DNA of 64,000 nt from Natronosalvus hydrolyticus. GTDB taxonomy: Archaea; Halobacteriota; Halobacteria; Halobacteriales; Natrialbaceae. Shown here piece after piece: positions 45,051 through 53,869 of this stretch; the stretch's first letter is position 1, and each line of letters begins with the position of its first letter. The position numbers and the translations under genes were made by a program. The notes under the pieces were generated by a model. It made no database searches and was not told the DNA's origin. It worked only from the letters and a program-made list of their open reading frames with translations. The stretch covers positions 62,001-126,000 of the forward strand of contig JAOPJZ010000006.1 in the NCBI GenBank assembly GCA_025517525.1, written 5' to 3'.

Positions 45051-45718
45051 CGCCGCTCACCCCTGGATTGGATCCGATTTTCGACCGCTCCCGGCGATTG
45101 CGGACGCTGAGAGTCCGACACCAGCGCCCGCCGAGCGGACTCGTCCGTCGCTGCAAGTTCATCAAGTGCAGCGAGCGTTGCCTCGAGTTGCCGTTGCTCG
45201 GTTCGGCCGAAAAGCCAGTCGACGAGTTGGTTTCTAAACGGCGGACTGACCGACGCTGAAAGATATGCCTGCGCCCGCGGGTTATCAGTCCATGTGCCGG
45301 TTTCGAGCGCCCGTTCGGCATCGTCGTGACTGACGCCCTCGACGGATTGCAGCGTCTCGAGGACCGCGTGCCGAACCCGTTGATGCGCTTTGGTCCGGGC
45401 GTACGCTCGACGGGACCGGTCGCTTCGAGAATCCGCAAGCGATGGTCGCTCGAGCGCGTTCTCGATGCGCTTGCCGATAAACCGCTCGTCGTACGTTGGC
45501 GACTCGGACTGCGGGGTAGCCAATGGCGCAGAGTCGTCGGGTATAGCTGTTACCCGAGTCGCCATCACAATACCAAGAAGGAAAATCCCAGCACCGATAG
45601 CGAGGATAATGGCGTCCCGCCCGATAACGGCGAGAAACGGTGGTCTGAAGCCCACGCTGAGGACGAGCGTCGCGATAGCGCCGATCAGCGCCAGCGCTTC
45701 GAGCAGCCGTCGTATCAC
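45047..45718 (-). CDS. DUF7269-like membrane protein
   Basis: A 223-residue protein with two hydrophobic segments at about residues 5-23 and 33-50 and a long helical, charged cytoplasmic-type tail (e.g. RRAYARTKAHQRVRHAVLETLQ). It starts with GTG at 45718, overlapping the DUF4129 stop codon by 4 bases (GTGA), and itself overlaps DUF58. I recall DUF7269 as the family that always sits between DUF4129 and DUF58 in haloarchaea. Function unknown; by position it is part of the same complex. Confidence 0.75.
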   Translation of the reverse strand: MIRRLLEALALIGAIATLVLSVGFRPPFLAVIGRDAIILAIGAGIFLLGIVMATRVTAIPDDSAPLATPQSESPTYDERFIGKRIENALERPSLADSRSDRSRRAYARTKAHQRVRHAVLETLQSVEGVSHDDAERALETGTWTDNPRAQAYLSASVSPPFRNQLVDWLFGRTEQRQLEATLAALDELAATDESARRALVSDSQRPQSPGAVENRIQSRGERR

Positions 45719-46893
45719 GATGTCTCACCCGACTGCGTGTCGTTATCGGCGATTTCGTCGTACGACTCGAGGGCGCGACGGAGACGATCCGAAGAGGCCG
45801 AATAACCGCCATACCGAACCTGACAGAACGTCTCCGTCAACGTGTTGACGGCGTGCTCGGGAAGCCCCTGTTCGATGGCACGGTGGGCGTATTCTCGAGG
45901 CGTTTTTGTTTCGGGATCGTCAGCCTGTGCTACCACGCGGTCGGTCATCGCTTCCCAGGCCGCCTCGACCGTCTGTGGTTGCGGCCTTTTTGCGGTGGCA
46001 ATCGGTGGTTGTCCACTCGAGGAACTGGGGCCGTCGTCCGTGGCCCCCCAGGAAGCCGTGTCGGTGCTTCGAGTCCGACCGATACCGCCCAGCAGCGATT
46101 CGAGACCGTCGACCAGCGAGGGGAGACGCACGCTAGCCAGCGTTGCACCGAGGGCGCTCACTCCGGCGGGAACACCACGAGCCAGTCCTCCGAGCGCGTT
46201 CGAGACATTCGAGCCAGTGTATCGGAGCCCACCGAAAACCACGCTCCCAGTTTTGCCAACCATATCGAGGACGCCGGTTGTTCCCCTCGCGATGCCGATA
46301 GTCGCCGTCATACTCGCCTGTGGGATTCGACGGAGTCGAAGCTGTAGCCGCGGAATAAAACCGTCTGGGAGATCTTCCGGGCCGATCGCCGGGTCTCGTG
46401 TCGGGTCCGTTGCGCGCCAGAGGAATCCGGTGAGTGCGAGCACGACGACAGCGAAAACGAGCGCGCTACCGGTGGTGAGAAACGCGCTCGACGTTTCGCC
46501 CGAGCCACCGGTGTCGCCAGCGCCATCGTCGTCCGAACCATCGTCCGGCCCGTTCGATTCGTCCGAACCGCCGTCACCACTACTCGAGTCGTCCGTGCCG
46601 TTGTCCCCATCAGTCGCATCGTCGTCTGCATCGCCCGCACCACTTCCGTCGTCAGCACTCGAGTCGTCCGCATCGGCGTCTGTATCTGAGCTAGCGTCGT
46701 CAGTCACGGCCCCAGTGTCGTCACCGTCCAAGCCGCTTCCAGGGACGTCCCGGTCGGCCTCGTAGTAGCCGTCGTCGACAGCCTCGGTGTTCGGGAAGTC
46801 GTCGAAGCCGGCGGCGGGGAAAAACGCCGTCCCGACGATGAGAGCGAGTAAACAGCAGCCGATCAGGGCTGCCTTCCGGAGGTCGTAACCCAC
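45715..46893 (-). CDS. DUF4129 domain membrane protein
   Basis: A 392-residue protein and the first gene of the operon. An N-terminal hydrophobic segment (residues 7-24) is followed by a very acidic low-complexity linker of Asp/Ser/Gly (about residues 55-135), a second membrane helix near residue 145, and a region with RLQLRLRRIPQASMT. The C-terminal DUF4129 part has EAAWEAMTDRV, TPREYAHRAIEQGLP and CQVRYGGYSAS, in which TPxEYA...FxxxRYGG is the family signature. No transglutaminase core (Cys-His-Asp) is present, although DUF4129 is often fused to one. The GTG start at 46893 follows a strong TATA element. Confidence 0.85.
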   Translation of the reverse strand: MGYDLRKAALIGCCLLALIVGTAFFPAAGFDDFPNTEAVDDGYYEADRDVPGSGLDGDDTGAVTDDASSDTDADADDSSADDGSGAGDADDDATDGDNGTDDSSSGDGGSDESNGPDDGSDDDGAGDTGGSGETSSAFLTTGSALVFAVVVLALTGFLWRATDPTRDPAIGPEDLPDGFIPRLQLRLRRIPQASMTATIGIARGTTGVLDMVGKTGSVVFGGLRYTGSNVSNALGGLARGVPAGVSALGATLASVRLPSLVDGLESLLGGIGRTRSTDTASWGATDDGPSSSSGQPPIATAKRPQPQTVEAAWEAMTDRVVAQADDPETKTPREYAHRAIEQGLPEHAVNTLTETFCQVRYGGYSASSDRLRRALESYDEIADNDTQSGETS

Positions 46894-46917
46894 TGTCCCA
46901 GGGTGCTCGGTCCCGCC

Positions 46918-46928
46918 ATAAATATATT
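46918..46928 (-). promoter_or_regulatory. TATA element of the DUF4129-DUF7269-DUF58-DUF7519 operon
   Basis: Read on the minus strand it is AATATATTTAT, 25-35 bases before the GTG at 46893. It is the only good promoter for the four overlapping genes. Confidence 0.65.
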
Positions 46929-47023
46929 ACTGTTCCGTCAGGTTCGAAGGGTGCATAGCTGTCGGGACGAATAGTCACTGAAACGAAACTATTTTCGGGA
47001 AACCGACTGTACCTCGAGCCAGT

Positions 47024-48112
47024 ATGAGCGCGGTCACGACTGGTCGGCAGATTGGCGGGACCCTCGCTGCCATCCTCGCGATTAACGTGGTTTTTTCACT
47101 GGCCGTCGTGGCCCTGCTGGACCCGTGGACGGCGGCACTCTGGACGCACCTTGGCGTGAGATCGACCCTGGGACGCTACGCGCTTTCAGGGTTCCTGGTC
47201 CTTCTTGTCCTGTGTTGGGTACAGATCGTTTACACCCGACAGGAACTGTTGGCGGAAGCCGCCGCCGAGACGGTCGACGAAAGTATGTATCCTGCCCTCC
47301 ACGCTCGAGTTACTCGGTTGTCGGCAGGCTTTGATATGGCTCCTCCGGCTGTGGCTATCGCCTCGAGCGAGGTGCCGAACAGTCTGGCCATCGGTGACCT
47401 CCGGTCGGGAACGATCGTTGTCAGTGACGGGTTGCTCGAGTCGCTCGAGCCGGCGGAGCTGGATGCGGTGTTGGCACACGAACTCGCCCACCTGAAAAAT
47501 CGCGATGCACTGGTGTTGACTCTCGCCTCGTTTCTCCCGGCACTGGTCGCTGACGAACGCGTGGTCTTCGGGAAGCGATTGCCCGCCTGGACACGGCCGT
47601 ACGTGTACACGCTGGCAATCATGGGAGGCTACGTTCTCGCGTCGACGTTCATCGATGCACCACTGCTCAGCGTCAGCGGATTCGGACAATTCATCGTCGC
47701 TGGCGCCATTACGATCGTGCTCGGCGGGGTCGTCCTCGGTGTGCTCGCCGCTCCCGTCGTCTTTCTCAGTCGCCGCCTCTCGAGAGCGCGAGAGTTCGTC
47801 GCCGACCGGGCGAGCGCCCACGTCACCGGCGACCCGGCCGCACTCGCGAGTGCGCTCGAGCGACTCGACGGGATGGCGACGGTACCGAGCGAAGACGCCC
47901 GCCTCGCCGGCGACACGGTACCCTCGAGGCTGCCCAGGTATCGCGGCCTCGATGGGATGTGTTTTCTCCCGCACGGGTTCGAGTGGAGGAGCCAGGTATC
48001 GGCCGAAGACGACGATGCGTTTCACGTCGAAACGCGTTCTCATCCGCCAACTGAGGAGCGAATCGTTCAGTTACAGAAACTGGCCGCAGAACTGGAAACG
48101 ACTGTCAGCTAA
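47024..48112 (+). CDS. M48 family membrane metalloprotease (HtpX-like)
   Basis: Predicted zinc endopeptidase of membrane protein quality control. The 362-residue protein has two N-terminal membrane helices (about residues 15-32 and 52-70). The active site H152-E-L-A-H156 lies in LAHELAHLKNRDA, two further membrane helices follow (about 190-210 and 220-245), and the third zinc ligand is Glu in AREFVADRASA. The layout is that of HtpX. It is divergent from the DUF4129 operon with 130 bases between the start codons, and a TATA-like ACTATTTT lies about 30 bases before its ATG. All catalytic residues present. Confidence 0.9.
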   Translation: MSAVTTGRQIGGTLAAILAINVVFSLAVVALLDPWTAALWTHLGVRSTLGRYALSGFLVLLVLCWVQIVYTRQELLAEAAAETVDESMYPALHARVTRLSAGFDMAPPAVAIASSEVPNSLAIGDLRSGTIVVSDGLLESLEPAELDAVLAHELAHLKNRDALVLTLASFLPALVADERVVFGKRLPAWTRPYVYTLAIMGGYVLASTFIDAPLLSVSGFGQFIVAGAITIVLGGVVLGVLAAPVVFLSRRLSRAREFVADRASAHVTGDPAALASALERLDGMATVPSEDARLAGDTVPSRLPRYRGLDGMCFLPHGFEWRSQVSAEDDDAFHVETRSHPPTEERIVQLQKLAAELETTVS

Positions 48113-48526
48113 GTGTCGGTAGCGCTCCTCGTGGCCGTCTGGATCGTTTCGGATCTCCACTCGAGATCAGCCTACGGGTTCCCCCGGAAAACCGACCCGG
48201 ACGGAGACGGGTCATGGTATCGGTGATGACGATAGCTTCGCGCTCCTCGCATGGAACCAGTTCGGGATCATCGTCGACAACGAGGTGAACCACCGGTTCG
48301 ATACAGGTGAGAGTCGACGTGGAGATTCCAGCAAGACCGAGCAGAACGCCGTCGTGTGTTCTCCCTGCTCAGTGCTGAGGAATCGCTTCTCGAGGACATG
48401 ATGCGTCGAGTTCGAGAGGCGCGAGTACAGAAATTGGCGCCGGTCGAATCGAGTCTACCGAGACGGACAATTGGATGGGTTTGTCAGAACACCTTCTTAC
48501 AACCCTCCTGATTATTCAGCCGTGAT
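48113..48526. other. intergenic region, 414 bases, no supported gene
   Basis: A stretch around 48345-48500 is open in one plus-strand frame and reads like protein (SLLSAEESLLEDMM), but it has no start codon, family match or promoter, so a decayed gene end is possible. CTTACA at about 48496-48501 may be the promoter of the subtilase gene (26-31 bases before its ATG). Confidence 0.4.
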
Positions 48527-51253
48527 ATGACGTCACACGAAACAGAACGTACTGATACCGATGATGTGGGGCTATCGCGTCGAGCGTTCGTCAAAACTGG
48601 AGCACTCGCCGGGGCGGGTTTACTCGCGACACCAGCTGTTTCGGGGAAGACGGTCACGGCCGATGAGACGACTGTCTCCGCGGACTTTCTGAATATCCGT
48701 GTCCGTGAGGCAATCCACGCCTGGGAGCGTGGTTATCGCGGTCGTCCGGACCGGACGCTCGGATTGACCGATTCGGGGACGGACTCGCGTCATCCGGATC
48801 TCGGCCCTTGGAGCGGAGTAACTGTCACTACCGAAGACGGGTTCGAACTCGACGGGAACCCGTTCAATAACACTGGCGGTGCGATCAAACCTCATTCGAC
48901 GAAGCTCGTCGGCTGGCACAATGACAACACGCGCTTCGGTGGGTACGAGAAGCCGCGTGACTCGAACGGTCACGGCACCCACGTTGCCTCGATCATGGCC
49001 GGGAGCGGCCGGGCGAGCGCGATCGATCCCGACAGCTACCAGGAGGAAGAGCCACAGACGCTCCTCTTGCTCGGGAACACGCTCAGCTACGAGGTAGAAG
49101 CCGTCGCTGGGTCCGGTGTCTTTGGGAGCGCGTATGGTGACGGCATCGAACTCGTGATCGAAGGGCCGGACGGACAGCAACTGGCTCGCTCCGGCGGAGC
49201 CTCGGGCACTGCAGAAATAACACTCGAGAACAACCTCGTCGAAACGCCGACCGTCCACGAGTCTGGAACGGCGACGTACACGATCTACGTCCGGACAGTC
49301 GAAGGAGAGCTGGTTACGTCGGGTCGCGTCGAGCGCGTGGCCGTCGGTGCGTTCAAACACCCCGGAGACACTGTCGGCGATCGAACGAACAACGGCGATC
49401 TCTCCTTGCACGCCGGCATTGCGCCGAACGCGAGCATCTTGAGTGTCACGGATCTGGGTACCGGTACCCGTGACGTCGGCGCCCACGCGGAAGAGTTCGC
49501 GGACGCGTTCAACCTCCGGGCAGTGAACATGTCCTGGGGGTACGTCGGCGGGCTTCCGCTTGGCGCTGCCGCCGAGGTTCTGGACGACATCCCGGGAGTC
49601 ATCCGAACGATGGCCGAGGCCGGGATTCTCTCGGTTGCCGCCGCCGGAAACGATGCGACGCCGGCGAGCGGAAACGGTGCACCAGCGGTCGCAAACGAGG
49701 CAATCTCCGTCGTCTCGACCGATCCACTCGACGGGATTGCGTCCTACTCCTCCGGCGGGATCGCTGGCATCGACGAGTCCGGCGAACCCTACACCAAACC
49801 CGACGTGTCGGCTCCCGGCGGCGAACTGACCGTTCTCGACATCGCTGCCGACATCGGCGAGCCTGAAGACGAAGTGACGACGGAACAACCCGACTCGGCA
49901 GCCGCCGATGCCGAACTCGAGCCAGTCGAAGAACTCGACGACCTCGAAGACGACGCCCTCTCTCCGAAGACGACGTTCGACCAGTCGATTACGGGCGACG
50001 CGGACTACGAGTACGAACTCGCGGACGACGTACTCGACGCGCTCACGCTGGACGACGCCGACCTCGAACTTCTCAACCGCGGCGCCAAGCGTGAAGGGAT
50101 GGGGAGCGACGGCGTCAGAGGCTACACCGGGAAGGCCGGGACATCGATGGCCGCACCGAGCGTGTGTGGTATCGCCGGCCTCGTCGCCGACGCGATGGAA
50201 GAAGATGCGCCAGACTCGATCGCGTTGCCCGCACCCGGCGAGGCGGACTACGACGACGTGCTCCGCCTGAAGAACGTGATTCTCGCGACCGCGAGCGAGA
50301 CGGCGCTTACGGCCGCCCCGTACCACGCCGCGAAGGCACCAGTCTACACCCATGGGGGTCGTGACCCCTACGAAGGGTTCGGTCGAGCGAACGTCGGGCC
50401 AGCGATCGATGCTGTCACCCGCGACTACACCGATCAGTCCGTCTCCGGCGTGGTCGGACTGGCCGTCCCCGACGACGAACGAGCCGTCGCTGGACACGTT
50501 CGGGTCGATGCACCTGGAGAGGTGTCCGCTCACGTGGCGTTCAGCCACTACAGCGGCGGCAACGCCGGCGCGACGAAAGGCGACCCACACGTCGACCTCT
50601 TCCTCTACGACGCCCAGAACCCCGACTCGCTCAACGGCGACCCGACCATCGTCGACAGCGATGCCGGCATTCAGGGCGAAGGCTCGGTCTCGACCAGCGT
50701 CAGCGTCGACGACCTCGAGGACAACGGCGGCGAGCGCGTCTTTTACGTCGTCGCGAAGCTGGTGAACGTCCCCGGGCTGGTCAACGGTTTCGACTGCCGC
50801 GCCCACCTCGACCTCGAGACCGCGTTCGACGAGACCGGACTGGTCGTCGAGGGCGACGCCGAGATGGACGCCAGCGTCTTCACCGGCGGCCAGACCAACC
50901 GAACCGAGCTCGACGTCGAGGTTCGCCACCCCGAGGGCGAGGACGTTCTCGTCCGCGACACCGTCCCGCAGGGCTGGGACGTCGACGAGGCGTTCGGCGA
51001 CGTCGAGGCGACGACGCCGGCCTTCGGCGGCGGCACGCACGTCTACTTCGGCCTCGAGGACGCCGACTCCATCTACGAGGCTCTCACGCACTTCGCCGAG
51101 GCACCCGACGACGTCGCCGAGTCGGACCGCTACACCTTCGGCCCCATCGCCGTCTCGACCGACACCGACAGCGACGGCACGCTCACCAGTCGCGAGTGGA
51201 CGACGATTGCGGGCACCGAGCGAGGGGTGACCGTCGTCGCGGAGGAGACCTGA
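48527..51253 (+). CDS. Tat-exported S8 subtilase with two insertions and a shared C-terminal module
   Basis: Secreted serine protease of 908 residues. The Tat signal is LSRRAFVKTGALAGAGLLA (about residues 16-34), and no long propeptide follows. The triad is D82 in LTDSGTDSRHPDL, H149 in NGHGTHVA and S540 in GTSMAAPS, with the oxyanion Asn in AAAGND (about 375). About 130 residues (160-290) of beta-sandwich-like sequence are inserted after the His, and an acidic ~85-residue stretch (440-525) before the Ser. After the catalytic domain come a P-domain-like beta region (about 635-780) and a final module (783-908, starting VFTGGQTNRTELD) that also ends the M14 protein at 57 kb. Substrate unknown. 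The triad is intact, so the enzyme should be active. Confidence 0.9.
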   Translation: MTSHETERTDTDDVGLSRRAFVKTGALAGAGLLATPAVSGKTVTADETTVSADFLNIRVREAIHAWERGYRGRPDRTLGLTDSGTDSRHPDLGPWSGVTVTTEDGFELDGNPFNNTGGAIKPHSTKLVGWHNDNTRFGGYEKPRDSNGHGTHVASIMAGSGRASAIDPDSYQEEEPQTLLLLGNTLSYEVEAVAGSGVFGSAYGDGIELVIEGPDGQQLARSGGASGTAEITLENNLVETPTVHESGTATYTIYVRTVEGELVTSGRVERVAVGAFKHPGDTVGDRTNNGDLSLHAGIAPNASILSVTDLGTGTRDVGAHAEEFADAFNLRAVNMSWGYVGGLPLGAAAEVLDDIPGVIRTMAEAGILSVAAAGNDATPASGNGAPAVANEAISVVSTDPLDGIASYSSGGIAGIDESGEPYTKPDVSAPGGELTVLDIAADIGEPEDEVTTEQPDSAAADAELEPVEELDDLEDDALSPKTTFDQSITGDADYEYELADDVLDALTLDDADLELLNRGAKREGMGSDGVRGYTGKAGTSMAAPSVCGIAGLVADAMEEDAPDSIALPAPGEADYDDVLRLKNVILATASETALTAAPYHAAKAPVYTHGGRDPYEGFGRANVGPAIDAVTRDYTDQSVSGVVGLAVPDDERAVAGHVRVDAPGEVSAHVAFSHYSGGNAGATKGDPHVDLFLYDAQNPDSLNGDPTIVDSDAGIQGEGSVSTSVSVDDLEDNGGERVFYVVAKLVNVPGLVNGFDCRAHLDLETAFDETGLVVEGDAEMDASVFTGGQTNRTELDVEVRHPEGEDVLVRDTVPQGWDVDEAFGDVEATTPAFGGGTHVYFGLEDADSIYEALTHFAEAPDDVAESDRYTFGPIAVSTDTDSDGTLTSREWTTIAGTERGVTVVAEET
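50873..51250 (+). other. shared C-terminal module, copy 1 (in subtilase)
   Basis: Codes for residues 783-908: FTGGQTNRTELDV, RDTVP..W.VDEAFGD.EAT, THVYFGLE, ALTHFAEAPDD, YTFGPIAVS.DTD.DGTLT.REWTTIAGT, TVVAE. The same ordered motifs end the M14 protein (56696-57061). DNA differs at many third positions, so it is an old duplication kept by selection, not a recent copy. Likely a beta-rich cell-surface or substrate-binding domain. Confidence 0.85.
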
Positions 51254-51382
51254 TCGATAGACGGTCCCGGCCAGGTTCGGCCCGTTTTCGACACCGCATG
51301 AGTACCGTTTCCACGACCCAGGCGGGGTCTGTGCGTATTGCTGTGATTCGGTAGCCGAGTCACCACGCAAAACCAACGACAG

Positions 51383-52825
51383 ATGATACAATACACTGAC
51401 AACGACAACAGTAGATCGAACAGAAGAAAATTCCTCAAACTCGTCGGTGCCACCGGCGTCGGCGCGCTCGCCGGATCGGGAACGGTCGCGGCCACGCTGG
51501 ATCTGGAGACCGACTCCCTCCAGGAAGCACTGGTCGTCTTCGACACGACCGATGACGTCGACCTGCTCGCCGACCTCGACCTCGCGGAGGGGTTCCTCGG
51601 CTTCGGTCACCTTCCCATCGGATACGCCCTGTTCACCGGTACACAGCTCGAAACGGTCGCTGGCTGGGACGAGGTGCGACGCATCTCGCCCAACGACGAA
51701 CTCGAGTGGGAACACGACGACGCCCGTCCCGATACGCGAGCGAAAGACGTACAGGAAGGGACTGGACTCGATCTCCCCTACACCGGCGAGAACGCACACG
51801 TCGCCGTCATCGACACCGGCATCGACGGCGCGCATCCCGACCTCGAGGACAACCTCGTGGCAAACTGGCACTGGGCCGGTGAACCGCTCGCTGACGAGGG
51901 CGATCTCTGGATCGACGCTGGCCTCGTGAACACCGACGACGTCGGACACGGCACCCACTGTGCCGGTAGCGTTGGCGCCGATGGCTCCGCCAGCGACGGC
52001 GAGTATCGAGGGATGGCTCCCGATGTCAACCTGACCTCTTACTCGGCTAATGCCTCGCTGACGGTGCTGAAAGCCGTCTCGGCCTACGACCACCTGCTCC
52101 GACTGCAGCACGCGGGCGAACACCGGATCCACGTCGCTTCGAACTCCTACGGTGCCGGGCCGGGCGATTACGACCCGTACGACCCCCTCAACGTCGCTAC
52201 GTGGTACGCGACCGAGGCCGGCGTACTCGTCACGTACTCGGCCGGCAACGACGGACCAGGTGACGACACGCTCGGTCAGCGAAAGGGGGCGCCGTACACG
52301 CTGAGCGTGGCGGCCACCCACGCCGACCAGTCGGTCACGGACTTCTCCTCTCGGGGCGCACCGGACGGGAACCACGATAGGCAGGTTGCATACGAAAACG
52401 TGGTCGACCTGTACAGCGGGGTCCCCGAAGACGAACTCGGCCCACTCGAGCTGAATCGTCCCGCCGTCGCCGCGAAAGGGGCCGACGTGATGAGCACGCT
52501 CAATCCCGTGCAACCCCTGTGGGCGCTGGGTTCGGACGACGAACTCTGGTACGGCCTCCTCTCGGGAACGAGCATGTCGAACCCGGTCGCCGCCGGTTGT
52601 GCCGCCCTGGTCATCGACGCCTACATCGAGAACCACGGCTCCGCACCCGATCCGATGGACGTGATTACGACGCTCGAGGCGACGGCCGACCTCGACGCAA
52701 CGAGCGACCTCGAGGATCCCACAGGAACGGCCGAGTACACGGCCACGAACGTCGGTGCGGGATACGTCGACGCACTCGAGGCAGTGACGTACGCCGAGTC
52801 CGGAGAGTTGGTCAGTTTCGACTGA
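51383..52825 (+). CDS. Tat-exported S8 subtilase, halolysin-like
   Basis: Secreted serine protease of 480 residues. The Tat signal is NRRKFLKLVGATGVGALAGSG (residues 13-33, given here as NRRKFLKLVGATG). A propeptide-like region (about 38-115; EALVVFDTTDDV, ETVAGWDEVRRIS) resembles the I9 inhibitor domain that folds subtilisins. The catalytic domain has D144 in VIDTGIDGAHPDL, H189 in GHGTHCAG, Asn in SAGNDGPG (about 289) and S397 in SGTSMSNP. It ends shortly after the catalytic domain and lacks the C-terminal extension of classical halolysins and the module of its neighbours. It lies 129 bases after the first subtilase on the same strand. Confidence 0.92.
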   Translation: MIQYTDNDNSRSNRRKFLKLVGATGVGALAGSGTVAATLDLETDSLQEALVVFDTTDDVDLLADLDLAEGFLGFGHLPIGYALFTGTQLETVAGWDEVRRISPNDELEWEHDDARPDTRAKDVQEGTGLDLPYTGENAHVAVIDTGIDGAHPDLEDNLVANWHWAGEPLADEGDLWIDAGLVNTDDVGHGTHCAGSVGADGSASDGEYRGMAPDVNLTSYSANASLTVLKAVSAYDHLLRLQHAGEHRIHVASNSYGAGPGDYDPYDPLNVATWYATEAGVLVTYSAGNDGPGDDTLGQRKGAPYTLSVAATHADQSVTDFSSRGAPDGNHDRQVAYENVVDLYSGVPEDELGPLELNRPAVAAKGADVMSTLNPVQPLWALGSDDELWYGLLSGTSMSNPVAAGCAALVIDAYIENHGSAPDPMDVITTLEATADLDATSDLEDPTGTAEYTATNVGAGYVDALEAVTYAESGELVSFD

Positions 52826-53178
52826 CGGTACTCCCCTTTCTCAACCCAACCACGTTTGAAATCATATTCTATCCTCGGTGTAAAGTCAAATATCTAATGA
52901 ATTTATGAGGGACATATTCTGAAATTTTGGTGTTTCATGTTGTCTTCCAAAACTTATCGAAGTAATATGAAGACGATGCTGCTATTCCCGTCCGAATGGT
53001 ACGCGAGATCGCACCCGATTGCGAAGACCGATATCAGGTTGATGAGATCGGGCGGGATGGCCCGTCCCAGTTCGTGGTGGCAACTCGACGCTGCATCGTT
53101 ACGGACTTGGACGGTAGTATCGTCGACAGTAGCCGACACCGCACGCGGTCACCGATCCACCGCTCAATTACCGTGATA
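52826..53178. other. intergenic or 5' region, 353 bases, partly AT-rich
   Basis: From 52850 to 52990 the DNA is AT-rich (TTTGAAATCATATTC, AATGAATTTATGAGG), as expected for a promoter region. From 52996 a frame continuous with the HTH gene is open, and GTAATATG near 52962-52969 could be a TATA element for a start at 52996. No other gene is seen. Confidence 0.45.
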
Positions 53179-53709
53179 ATGTCGCCATATGGACGTCGCA
53201 CGCACGGCGTTTCCTGTCTGTTCGAGAACGATCGGAGACGAACGATTTACGAGACGATCTACGGCGATCCGGGGCTCTGTCTCTCAGCAGTGAGTACTGG
53301 AAGTGGCGTTCCACTTTCTACCGTGCGCCATCATGTGCGCGTTCTCGAGGACGAAAACGTGATCCAGTCGGTAACGGTCTGTGGAAAACGACGGTACTTT
53401 CCGGTCGACTGGGACAATGTTGAAGAGAGAAGCATGCTCTTCGAACCAGCGAAGGGACGGGTACTCGAAGCACTGGCGGTGCTCGGCACCTCCCGGAACG
53501 TCAAACTCGCTACTGTACTCGATTGCGATTCGAGCACGGTTTCACACCACCTCGAAACGCTCGAAGACGCCGGGTTCGTCCGTCGAGAGCGCGACGGACG
53601 CTCGATCGTCAACGAACTCGATCCCGCCATCAAATCGATCGGTTCCGGTTTGGGGATGAATCTGGAAACGGAAGCGGCCGCGCCACTATTCGAGGCCGAA
53701 GTCGCCTGA
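53179..53709 (+). CDS. two-domain winged-helix transcriptional regulator
   Basis: A 176-residue DNA-binding protein with two winged-helix units. The first has ENDRRRTIYETI, LSAVSTGSGVPLSTVRHHVRVLEDENVI and the wing GKRRYFP; the second has AKGRVLEALAVLG, LATVLDCDSSTVSHHLETLEDAGFVRRERDG. Both resemble MarR/ArsR-type helices. The ATG at 53179 is preferred because the preceding 61 codons (from 52996) are rich in Arg and lack domain features, but the longer form cannot be excluded. It sits between the subtilases and the carboxypeptidase on the same strand, so it is the natural candidate regulator of the protease island. That link is inference. Confidence 0.8.
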   Translation: MSPYGRRTHGVSCLFENDRRRTIYETIYGDPGLCLSAVSTGSGVPLSTVRHHVRVLEDENVIQSVTVCGKRRYFPVDWDNVEERSMLFEPAKGRVLEALAVLGTSRNVKLATVLDCDSSTVSHHLETLEDAGFVRRERDGRSIVNELDPAIKSIGSGLGMNLETEAAAPLFEAEVA

Positions 53710-53809
53710 CCGTTATTCGACGACGGTCGCCGGTCTGATGGAAGAGACAGTCTGATACGTCGAACTCGAGTGAATCGAAGCGACTCTTGGATTGGTTTGT
53801 CAATACTCA

Positions 53810-53818
53810 TTTTATAAT
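53810..53818 (+). promoter_or_regulatory. TATA element for the M14 carboxypeptidase gene
   Basis: TTTTATAAT lies about 55 bases before the ATG at 53870, giving a predicted 5' untranslated leader of roughly 25-30 bases rather than a leaderless transcript. Confidence 0.5.
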
Positions 53819-53869
53819 GATTGTTATTGGTTGTGATAGGGTTGCACACCCGACCTGTGCGTACTATCC

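Noticed and set aside
48345..48500. Protein-like stretch (SLLSAEESLLEDMM) before the first subtilase
   Set aside because: There is no start codon, promoter or domain; I note it only as a possible decayed gene end.
48620..52636. A 1338-codon open frame antisense to both subtilase genes
   Set aside because: It is a shadow of GC-rich, third-position-biased coding on the other strand. It crosses two genes with intact catalytic motifs and has no recognisable domains.
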